Assembly: GCA_026413225.1 (NCBI GenBank)
Contig: CM048552.1
Span: 137,219,053-137,283,052 of the forward strand
Length of the DNA stretch: 64,000 nucleotides
Origin: Otis tarda
Lineage: Eukaryota; Chordata; Aves; Otidiformes; Otididae
Direction of reading: 5' to 3'
The notes beneath the pieces are model-generated. The model ran no database searches and was not told where the DNA came from. It worked only from the letters and a program-made list of their open reading frames with translations. Positions 51,901 to 61,500 of this stretch are shown here, piece after piece. The translations under genes and the position numbers were made by a program. How positions within the stretch are numbered: the first letter of the stretch is position 1; each line of letters begins with the position of its first letter.

Positions 51901-54900
51901 CTAATAAAACCATATCATATTTCTGGTTTCAACTTCTGACTATCAGATATTATTATAAATCTACTAAACAGAAGAGCTCCAAAGTCTCCTGTATTATCTC
52001 TTTTTATGAACAGCACTCAAACTACTTCTTAAACACCTCTTCAACTGAATAAATTCAGCTCTTCTGCTCTCAAGGGAGAGCCTATTTTCCAGAACCATAC
52101 TCACTCAATTTTTTTCTCCTTTACAATCATCTCCATCTCTTGTAAGTTTGTCACTGCCAGTCTAGAGAGCCAATTTATAAAATCACAACCAAGTTAGTAT
52201 TTCATAAGTTCTGCTCCCCTTTAACCAATTTCAAAGTATCAATTCCAAAAATACATTTCTGTACCCTATAGGTTACATTTTATGTTTAACAGTCTGCACC
52301 ACAGTCAAATAAAGCATATGATTTAAATCTGTCCTGTCACAGTAATGTTTTCAGAGTGAGTATTAAAATAATGATCAACAATCACTTTGTTTTCTTCCCA
52401 CTCCACTAACAGCCTTAGTTCAAAACAAAATTGTGAGTAAACACAGTTGATAATCAAAATACAACAAAAAGTAAGTAGACTTGAGAAGTCTGAAAACACA
52501 CACAAACTTGAAGCAAATTTTCAAAAATGACAGTGGTACTAACTATTCTGCAGCCTTCATCTTCCCGGTTGTCTGGAATAGAAGCATTTGAATTCTAATA
52601 CTGAATGACACTAATTGTGATTCTCAGTGCAGGGGTTTAGGCCAGGCCCAGAAAAAATGATATTTGTGAAAAATCCTTATTGAAACACTTCTTCTGATTG
52701 TCTTTGGGTTCCTGAGTCACATCAACCGGACAGATACATTCCAATACTCTAGGAGATATTCTCTTGCCTTGACAAAGAGGCCACTGCCTTTCTAACCATT
52801 CCACACACTGGTGCGCTAAAAGATCCTTTCCCTCACTAGAGAGAGGCACATCTTCCCATTTCAGCAAAAACTTTAGAAGCGATTCTCATCTATTTCACTT
52901 CACAGCTCTTTGATCTGGCCTCAGAGCTATTCCTCTTCATGTATCCAACAAGGCAAGAAAATATATTAAAAAGTAGTTTGTGACTAAAAATGCTTCCTTA
53001 ATACAAAACAAGAAGTAGTTAAGCAATCTAACTCTGGAATTTTCTAGCTTTGGATATTTGACATTAATATTCTCTCGATTTAAGCTTCTTACTTGCCATC
53101 TCCCATTCCTTTATAAAACCAAACCGGGGAAAAATCACATCATGCAGGATGGCACCGGCATGTGGGTTTGAACACCTCGCTTTGCCACTTGTCCTAACAG
53201 AGGAAACAATAGTAGTAATGGACTGTCTTTGTCCTACCCCACAGAGAGAAGCAGCAAACTGGGTAATACAGACATTTGCTAAAAGCAAATAAATGATGAG
53301 AATGAAGAGTCCTGAAATAGTTCAGCAAAAACCAGTCAGCACTTCTGGACTTTTTTGCCCATTACTCACTTGAGCATTTCTACTCTGCACCACTAAATAT
53401 CTGCCTAGTGACTTTCTCAAGCTGACTCCTTGTTTCAAGCCCATGAGCCTTTCCTGCTTATTTCCCATCTCTACAATTCTGATTTTTCATCAGTCTCCTT
53501 GTCCAGCACATCTTACACTTCCTGACCTCCATTCTCACATTTCACGCACAGTTCTTAGGTTTCACCTTCCAACTCTCTTCCCTTCTTCACCTAGACTTTG
53601 CATGCTGCCTCGCAAGCGTATTTTCTTACTCTTAAGATTCCTCATCCAAGCTCAGTGCTCCTTCTTTTCTCTCGGGGTTCCCTGCACAGCTAAGAAAAGA
53701 GCTGACACCCTCACACTCTGAACCCTCACCAGACTGGTTTCTTCTTACCTGTTTTTCCCTGCCCTACTGGTTTTCAGTCCAGTTCCCCTACTTTTTTCTT
53801 CCCAGGCTTCAGGTGCCATCCTTCTCCCCTCCTGATTGCTCTGCTTTCCACAACTTACTGAAATTTTCCACCCCCTCTGTCAATTCCCAAGGCCAGCCCC
53901 ACTTCTTCCCATATTCCTTGTTCCAAACCTTCTCTAAAAGGCAAGGGTTTTTTTTCCTGTGTTCAAATTAAGCAGCTTTTAGGTCTCAGAATTAAGATAC
54001 TGATGAGAACACAGGACAAAAAAAAAAAAAAAAAAAAAAATTGCCCGATTTCAATCAACGTACCAGCAGCCCAGCTTGGAGGAAGTTTCTGCAAAAGCAA
54101 CTGCTAAAATCTAGCTTTTTACTTTGCCCACGCTGATTTTTCAGTGTCTCCCAAACTGGCCCAAATGGATAATTTGTCCATGCAAACACACTGCTACATC
54201 TTACAAGTTTTAAATCCTCACACAAAAAAAACCCATCATTTTAGATCTTCAAACATGACAACTCACATTAAGAAGCTGAAGGAAACACTCCCTCTCCTCT
54301 AGCATTGTTCAAAAAAAAAACCCACATTATTTTAGCTGGAGTTTCCACATAGAACAAATCTAACAAGACTCACCAGCTTGGAAAGCTTTTGCCAAACTCA
54401 AACCATTTTGGCTAAGCTCTAATCACTTGAAAACAGTCTGGTAACAAACAGCAACAGCAATAAGATACTTGGTGCCAGGAGGATCATCAATGTCAACCAC
54501 AAAGATAGTCTTTTACAAGATCATTTACAATCCCCAGTTATTGACCAGAATCCCAACATAGCAAGTCCTGTGCAAACAAAAGATAAAAAGGCAGTTTGCT
54601 GCCTTGAAGAACTTAGAAACTACTAAGATAAAAGACAACTGCTACCGCGAGACCAAAACATGCACTGAATGGCTCCATTCCGAGATCTACAGGATCTGCT
54701 AGACAACAGTTCACAATCCATTCATTACACACAACAGCACAGATCAAAACAGTCTTCTCCAACCTAACCACTGACTGGATACCAAAGCTTCTCAAATCTG
54801 CTCATTTTATCACTCTCCTACTATTTGCCCTCTTTTTTCTTAATTTATTCCACTTTTTCTTACCATAGAAAATCAGAAGGTATCCAATTCTGAGTCCTTT

Positions 54901-56549
54901 ATCCCCTCTCACTTGGTATCATTTTGACTTACCTCCCTTGCCCTCGTCACCTTCTCTTTCCCAAACTCCAAAATCCTTTATAGATCACATTTCCCCTTCC
55001 TCCACTTTTCTCCAATTAGTATCTCCTTCTCTTCTTGGCTTCAATGGGAAAAACAGTGGCAGGGCAGGAGATTGTTTTAATTTGTTTTGTTTTTAATCAA
55101 ATAACTGCTTCAAATTAAATTCATTAACCAAACTATTAAAAAGGCTGAGAAATCTCAGGGGGAATGCTGAAAAGAAAAACAAACTACTAAATGCCAGCTA
55201 CAGGGAAAGTGGAGCCTGTGGGGATGCTTAGGAGACTACTGCCCATAGGAAAGCTTGGAGGTGCTGACTCTGAGAGCACTGATCAAGCGCAGCATGGCCT
55301 GAGGTCCCGTAGTTTTGTCTAATTCCTCCTGGATAGAAACGAAACCTCTCAAACACAGAAATGGGAGGCTGACCTCTGTCACTGTACACCAAATTCAAAA
55401 TGCTAAGGTACATATGACACAAGCAGGCTATTCTGCCCTCCACTTTTTCAACTTCTGTTTGCAAAAATACAGCTTCGGTACCATTTCCCTGCTCCTCTAC
55501 CCTTTCTTTCCCAAACTTTGGCAGAATGCAACTAACCTGATCCTTTCCTACTTTGCTGCTGCCCCGGGGAATCTGAATAGCTGCAATGAAAACCAAAGAC
55601 TGGTCACTTTCCACTAAGCAGAACACAGACATCTCACTAAAGTAACAACAGTAGTCTATTCTCAACCAGAGAATAACCCTGCAATCACAAAACCAGCTCC
55701 TGCTACTTGAGTTCTGTAGAAACCACTGATACGTGCTCATTAAAACATCATGCCTTTTCTACCTGCCTCAATGTAAATTTGTCAGTCTCTGCCCTACAGC
55801 CTCTTCTCACCCAATGTGAAAAATAAATCTAAGTTTAAATATCAGAGTGAAATATGTAGACAAATTTTCAAGTAGTGTGTGACATGTCAATTATTTCTTC
55901 AAAACATACAGTCATAATTTTAGCAATACTATTTAAGTTGAATGGTAACTGAATTTAAACACTGTAGTAAATGGCCAAATCTTTTTTTGTTACTGTCTGT
56001 ATGCAAGATACTCCAGAAGATGAAATCACATACTCTCTGAAATTTAATGGAAAGGATGATACACGGACAAGCCACAGATACATTGTTGTGTCATTGGTTA
56101 CCTTTAAAACAGCATGTTACAAGTAAGCTAACATTAAAACGCATATAAATGTTGTAGAAAAGTGTGCTCTCTAAAGCATACTAGCAAATATTTAATGCCT
56201 CAGCAAAAAAAAAAAAAAAAACCCCACATGTGCATGCACTAGTATATCTGAATGAGACAAAAGATCTTGATCTGGTAGGTAAATATTTAGGCTACTTAAA
56301 CAGCTATATGTCATTGTGCAAGACGGCAGGAATCGCTCAGATTACTACAGTCTTTAACCCAGACTGTGCTTAAATGTTTCTGTGGCCTGCTTAACATTCC
56401 AGGCATACTTCTGGCAAGGTAGCTCTGGCTGAGGTTCAAACTGTCCTTGTCCAACTTTCACTTACTATAAAAACATTGTTTAATATAGAAAAGTATACAC
56501 AGAGACATATGGTTCTTATTTCGCAGACACCTAGAATACTGACACTTGT

Positions 56550-56900
56550 GTTCGCTAACTCCGCGTGGAAATTTTTAGGCGAACGCTCTCAAGCGAGGTT
56601 GTATTGAGCAGGCAGTACCCGCTGCAGAACAGCCCACGCTTCCACCAGTTTTAAGCGGTGACGCTTACATATTGCTTACAACGCAATTCCGCTGAAATAT
56701 GTAAACCCCGTCTGTATTTATTCACCCTAATTAAAACGAAAAGGCCTAACTCAATCTTACCACGCACCGCCAAGGCCCGAGAGACGTGAAAATGCCATCC
56801 CGAAACAACGCAGCGGACGGGTAATTTGTAGCAGACCCGCGTATTTGTCAAATTAACTGCAGGAATTTACCGGTTTGCTTACCTCCACGCAGCGTTATCT
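56550..56900. promoter_or_regulatory. CpG-dense shore, possible enhancer or alternative first exon
   Basis: About 27 CpG dinucleotides occur in 350 bp by hand count, although the base composition is near balanced and the surrounding intron is CpG-poor. It contains forkhead-like (TATGTAAACC) and homeodomain-like (CTAATTAAAA) strings. On the minus strand GGAG|GTAAGC (56883/56882) is a near-perfect splice donor, and a weaker GTG|GTAAGA lies near 56763. Its function is inferred. Confidence 0.4.
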
Positions 56901-57117
56901 TTTATGAGGAGGTAATCTACCAAATTACTTCAGCATGCCTCCAGCCTGCTGCTGCCAATTAGTTCAGCCCGGCTAATAAATCAGGATGGCCAAGCCATTC
57001 GGTTAGAGTGGGGCTAGTCCAGGATTTGAGGAGTACAAGCAGAGGCAGTGTGTTCCCGTCCGTCCCATCTCCCTCCCCCCCAAGAAATAAGTCTTGGCCT
57101 GAGCACCCGCTACGGCC

Positions 57118-57153
57118 AAAAAAAAAAAAAAAAAACCAACCAAAAAAACCCTC
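57118..57153. repeat. A18 with CCAACC extension near exon 1
   Basis: A run of 18 A followed by CCAACCAAAAAAACC, about 420-450 bp inside intron 1 and next to the left border of the CpG island. Confidence 0.93.
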
Positions 57154-57393
57154 AATTCCTCAGTTTTTTAATTTAATTTTACACGGCAAACTCGTCAGCC
57201 GCTGGGGTAGGGGCTCGCTCCCCCTCAGGTCTCCACAGGCAGCGGCCGAGGGCCGGTGTGACAGGGCTCCCCCCCCCGCCCCCCAGCTCGCCTTCCCGCC
57301 TCGGGGCGAAGGGAGGCACCGGCGGCCCCACCGCCCACACCCTCCCCGCGGCCACGGCCGGGGGAAGGAAAATGTCGCCGACGGGCCCGGCCC

Positions 57394-57483
57394 GGCCGCC
57401 GAGGGGGAGAGGGCGCGGGGAGAAGGGGACGGGAAGAGGCCTCCCCGTCCCCTTCTCCCCGCGCCCTCTCCCCCTCGGCGGCC
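57394..57483. repeat. Perfect 40-bp inverted repeat with a 10-bp centre
   Basis: Bases 57394-57433 and 57444-57483 are exact reverse complements over 40 positions, checked base by base. The centre 57434-57443 does not continue the pairing. The left arm is purine-rich (it includes GAGGGGGAGAGGG) and the right arm is the pyrimidine-rich mirror. It lies 87-177 nt into intron 1, so the pre-mRNA can fold into a 40-bp GC-rich hairpin. It could be a recent fold-back template-switch event or a sequencing/assembly artefact. Confidence 0.93.
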
Positions 57484-57570
57484 AGGCCGGCGCCCGGTGG
57501 GGTGCACCGTGCTCGGGCCCTCCTTTCGCCGGGATCCCCCTCCGTTCGCCGGCGGCTCCCCGCTCCTCAC

Positions 57571-57782
57571 CTGTCCCGGGGGTCGATCCACGAGGTTTGC
57601 CGGGTGTTATGGTCGATGTAAAAGACTCGCCCGTCGAAGTCCCTCGCTTCCTCCCAACCGGCGGGCAGCGGTAGCTCCGAGCTCTCCCGGCCCCGCTGCC
57701 CGCCCGCCGGCGGCCCGCCGCCCTGTCCCGCCGCCACTTGCTGCTGCTGCCGCCGCCGCCGCCCGCCGCTCAACCACGGCAT
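57571..57782 (-). CDS. WWC3: WWC3 coding exon 1: N-terminal leader and first WW domain
   Basis: The exon holds 212 nt, residues 1-70 plus two bases of Arg71. The start is the first in-frame ATG (57782-57780), with G at -3 and C at +4, which is a fair Kozak context. The leader is low complexity: MPWLSGG, then an Arg run and QQQQ encoded by a CGG/CAG repeat, then Gly/Pro. WW domain 1 covers about residues 36-69, with both signature tryptophans (W43, W65), the aromatic core FYIDHNT and the closing proline P68. It should therefore bind PPxY motifs; LATS and AMOT are known partners of the family. The exon ends in GACAG and is followed by the donor GTGAGG at 57570. It sits inside the CpG island. 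The frame stays open upstream of the ATG but contains no other ATG. Confidence 0.95.
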
Positions 57783-57922
57783 GGCCGCTCCGCCGCCGGG
57801 CCGCCGCCACCGCCCAGCTCCGGCCGAAACCCGCTCCCCGCCCGCCGCCGGGGCAGCTCCCGTCCCGCCCGGGCCGCGGCCGCCCGCCGCCTCCTCCTCC
57901 TCTTCCTCCTCCTCCTCCAGCA

Positions 57923-57985
57923 CTAACAGGCGGCCCCGCAGGGAGCGGGACTCAGGCGGCTCCGGCTGCGCCGCGCCGGGCTCAT
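57923..57985 (-). promoter_or_regulatory. Upstream ORF 2 in the WWC3 leader (20 codons)
   Basis: ATG at 57985-57983 has A at -3 and A at +4. It opens 20 codons beginning [10 protein letters not shown] and ends with TAG at 57923. It is out of frame with the WWC3 start about 140 nt downstream. It is the only upstream ATG between upstream ORF 1 and the main start. Confidence 0.4.
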
Positions 57986-58123
57986 CCTCCCCAGCGCCAG
58001 CCCCGCTCCGCGCCGGGACCAGCCCCGCTGCGCTTCCTAACCCCGCCCGGGACCTGCCCCGCTCCGCCGCGGCTCCCAGCCCCCGAGCTCGGCCCGCCGG
58101 CCTGAGCGCCCCCGCCCCGCCGC

Positions 58124-58180
58124 TCAGCAGCGCCCCGCCGTCGCCTCCCCCCGCTCCCGCCCGGCGCCTGCCCCGGCCAT
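58124..58180 (-). promoter_or_regulatory. Upstream ORF 1 in the WWC3 leader (18 codons)
   Basis: ATG at 58180-58178 lies within the TISU-like element in a strong context (A at -3, G at +4). It opens 18 codons ([18 protein letters not shown]) ending in TGA. It is out of frame with WWC3 and stops about 340 nt before the main ATG. If the mRNA starts above it, it would probably reduce initiation at the main start. Confidence 0.4.
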
Positions 58181-58184
58181 CTTC
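58173..58184 (-). promoter_or_regulatory. YY1 / TISU-like element in the WWC3 leader
   Basis: On the minus strand the bases read GAAGATGGCCGG. The core AAGATGGC is a YY1 site, and the whole is close to the TISU consensus (SAASATGGCGGC), a promoter-proximal element that also serves as a start codon for very short leaders. Such sites sit just downstream of transcription starts, so this one suggests a start within a few tens of bases above 58184. The identification is by motif only. Confidence 0.5.
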
Positions 58185-58530
58185 CCTCCCTTCCTCCGCC
58201 AAGGCCCGGCCCCCACCTCCGCCCCGCCTGGCTGTTCCCACGCCGCGGAGGGCTGGGCCGGGGGAAGGAGTTTGGAAGGGTCCTCCCGCCGCGGCCCCTT
58301 CCCCGGTCCCGGCCCAGCCCGGCCTGCGGGGGTGGAGGGAAGCGGCGGGGCCCGACCGGGCGGGTGCACCCCGCGCCGCGGAAACCGGGCCCGAACCCAG
58401 ACACGTCGGCTACGGAGAGAGGGCGGCGGCCGTCCGGCCTGTGCCCGGGCCGGGGGAAGGTGGTTGTGGCCTCAGCGGGGCCCGTCCTGTCCCGCCCCGG
58501 GGTCTGTGCTCTGCCACGGCCTGTTGGGGA

Positions 58531-61500
58531 CCGGGAGGGCGAAGGAAAAGGGGAGCCATGCCATGCCTGGCCTTCCCAGGGCCATGCATCCCACAGTGCC
58601 CACCCGAAAAGCCTCGGGGGTGCCGAGCAATCTGCATGCGTGCAGGGACGGGGCTCCAGCACAGGGCCAGGAAAGGTGATGGAGGAGAGGTGTTGAAGGC
58701 CATGCCAGTCACGGCGATCGTGCTGTAATGATGCTCAGATAATGGATGGTGGAAAATTACACACCCATCTCTCTTGACATCTCAACCCGGTCCCTTAACC
58801 TCAGCCTGTAGAGCTGACAGCAGCTGTGTCTGATTTGACCTGAGCCTGTTGCAGACCACGATGCAGAGTTCCAGCTACCACCTAGAATTAAATTCCCCAA
58901 AACTTAGTCAGAACAGAGTTAAAGTTGGCCTGTGGTACTCCGTGCCTTTCCAGGATGCTGACTTCAGCTAAACCTTTGAAAATCTGGAAATAAAGTGTTA
59001 AGGTAATGCAGGCTAAGCTTCTGAAAACTAGGAAAGGAGCTAACTATATTCTCAAACAACCTTAACCCAGCCCCCTGAAATTGCCAAGAACCTGCCAGGG
59101 ATTATATTGCATTTTCAATTATGTTTCACTTGCATTCACCGTTTTAAGTTACAGCTCTGTGAACATGAATTGGGGCAATGTGGTGATAAATGCAGAAAAT
59201 TAGAGGACTTCTGCTTCTGAATTCTTAGGCCTTTATCTCTCTTTTATTCCAGCCCCTCCCCAGTAGTTATCAAAGAACAGAGCAGTGCATGAGAGAGGCA
59301 GTATAGACAACAGGACAGATCGGGCATTTTACCTATGTTTTGCAGGTTATTTCCATAGTAGTAGACTGGAGTCTTCTTCCCAGGGCTGTTGTCAGCAGTG
59401 AGGTGTGATAGGAGAGTAATATGTGGGTTTAGTGATGAAAGCAAAGCAGTGTATGAAGCTCTGAGGTCAATGGTGAAGTAGATTAAAAATGTGGTAAAGG
59501 TGTAAAATTTAGCACATGCAAGGTTGTAGGTCTGACCTGCAAAAGCACGACAGCTTACATTTGGATCAGTTCGTCTCAACAGAGGTTTCGCTTCAGCAAA
59601 CGCTGAGTGTTAGGCTGTCTCATGTGGTCCCACGAGCTCAGCAGTATCTCCAGGAGCACAGTGCTGCTTGTGTGTTACAGATGTTTTTGAGGCATATCTC
59701 AGAGGGCAGAGTTAAGGCACGGTGCAAACTCTGTTTTTCAGTGGTTGCAGTTTCTATTATTTTAAGCATGTCTCCCAGATTTTCAGAGGTTTTATTTAGC
59801 AGAGATAGGCGCTCTCAAATGGCCCAAGTCTATATTAACAACGTTTTGGGACACTGGATTTTCTTAAAAAAAAAAAACAAACAACTTTTTTTAAAAAAAA
59901 AAACAACTGTCCTCTGTGCACCACAGCTCAACTCTCCCTTCATTGCTTCTAATGTCCTTCCAGCAATTACCTTAGCACAATGTCTGTACAGCACAGCACC
60001 ATGCCAAGACATGGTTCATAATACCTGGAAGCAGAAGAGCTAGGTTGCTATAATAATCCATCAAGACTAATTAGCCCTGCTGAGGATACGTGCAGCATCA
60101 CCCTCCAACATGGGCTGGTTCTTCCTTATCAGTCCCCAGAGTCTCAAGAGCGGGTAGAGAAAAGTAAAGAACCTATAGACAGAGGTTGCAGAAGCAGTGC
60201 GGGAGTTACCATGGAAGCAGCAAAAAGATTTCAAATGGAGGTGGGGAGCTCAACACAGCAGTGGGCAAGAGGGGAAATGACGGGACTGTGTGGAACGTTT
60301 CATTCAGCTCATAGCCCGTCGACTATGTTCTGTTCTTAACTTTAGCAAATTGCTCCAGCTTAGAGCCAGAAAAGGACTTGGCTGGGCTGTGGTTTCTCAG
60401 GCAGAATTATGACGCACATGTTCCGTGTAAAACATGAGCTGTGTGTCCAGTGGGGCATGGATCGCATGGATTCATTATAAATGCAGTTGAGGATGCCCAT
60501 GCTACTATGTAAAGGACAGGTCCAAGATTTTCAGGTGCACTGTAGCTGCTTCTAAAACTGACAGGTTACATCTCTCTAAACCTTGAACAAACAAGAAAAA
60601 AAAATCCTTAGATTCTGCCTGGGCAAAGTCTGCAGGCTAAACATGAGAACATGTCCAAAAAACCTCAGATTTAAAATTGTCCTAGACTTCAGAGCTAACT
60701 TTTAGGTTGTCTGTATCTAGAAAAATCGTTAGCTTCAGTTAGGAGCTGAAGCTTCTTAAACACTCATGAATAAAGGTGTTCAAAAACCTGATTCTAGGAG
60801 TCCAGCCAGCTGTGCACAGAGCTGCCTACAGTAACCGGTAGGAAATGATAGGGCTAGCAGTTGCCTCACAAGAATAGAAACTACCTCTGTCTGCAGCACG
60901 CTTGTGCCAAGATGCCAGACAGGAACTCTCAATTATTTTTCAGGCCAGAATGATACCCTTCCTCGGATGTTACCTCATCCTTCTGCCTGTTCCTAGGGAG
61001 CAAACAAACAAAGCGTTCAGGAGCCAAGGATTATTTTTGAGTAACATGAAAAGGCAAGAAGAGAAGAACCTGAAAAAGTCACTGTAGTTTTCATCCCAAC
61101 GCACTAATTTGCAATGCTTTTTGTGCCATCCTTACCCTGCAATGAAACCCTCCTGAGCCTGCATCACTGCTCCCTCCCTTTTATTTTCCCTTCCTCTTCA
61201 ATGTTTGTCATGCTTCAAGAGGGTAAAGGGAAACAAAGGGATGGTGAACCCAGTGCACACAACATATCCCTGTTTTGGGTTGCAGAAGGAAGCCCCTCTG
61301 CCAAACAAAGACAACCTGTGTAGTATGGAACAGGTCATAACATGGAAGATTTCTGCTTAGAAGAGATGGAAGTCTGCCATAGGAAATTAAATGCTTTCAG
61401 TGCCTATTTTAATCAATCTGCACAAATGCTAATATATCATATTTCATATTCAGGTATATATACTTAAATTTACATCAATCCCTTTTCTCAGTTATATCTT

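Larger units (their letters stand above)
57783..58180 (-). other. WWC3: Probable WWC3 5' UTR (upper end uncertain)
   Basis: This is the GC-rich leader between the main ATG and the YY1/TISU-like element, about 400 nt long if transcription begins near that element. It contains two out-of-frame upstream ATGs, each opening a short ORF, and a GAG/GAA run at about 57891-57917. No splice acceptor is evident between it and exon 1. The upper limit is inferred. Confidence 0.45.
57185..58530 (-). promoter_or_regulatory. WWC3: CpG island with the WWC3 promoter
   Basis: GC content and CpG density rise sharply at about 57185 and fall at about 58530. The island encloses exon 1, the 5' leader and the first part of intron 1. 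Several GC boxes (CCGCCC / CCCCGCCC) occur, for example around 58100-58150, and there is no TATA box, as expected for a broad housekeeping-type promoter. The WWC3 transcription start must lie upstream of 57782; I cannot fix it from sequence alone. The plus-strand ORFs through the island are open only because stop codons are rare in GC-rich DNA. Confidence 0.88.

Noticed and set aside
57008-58105. 365-codon plus-strand ORF through the CpG island
   Set aside because: It begins at GTG rather than ATG, is Pro/Arg/Ala-rich low complexity and lies antisense to WWC3 exon 1; it is open because GC-rich DNA has few stop codons.
57567-58241. 224-codon minus ORF taken as a complete longer WWC3 start
   Set aside because: Its first codon is GTG; the first in-frame ATG is at 57782, so the longer form is given only as a finding.
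57781-58728. 315-codon ATG-started plus-strand ORF
   Set aside because: Its ATG comes from the CATG that also forms the WWC3 start on the other strand. Composition is low complexity Pro/Ala/Arg with no domain; treated as a shadow.
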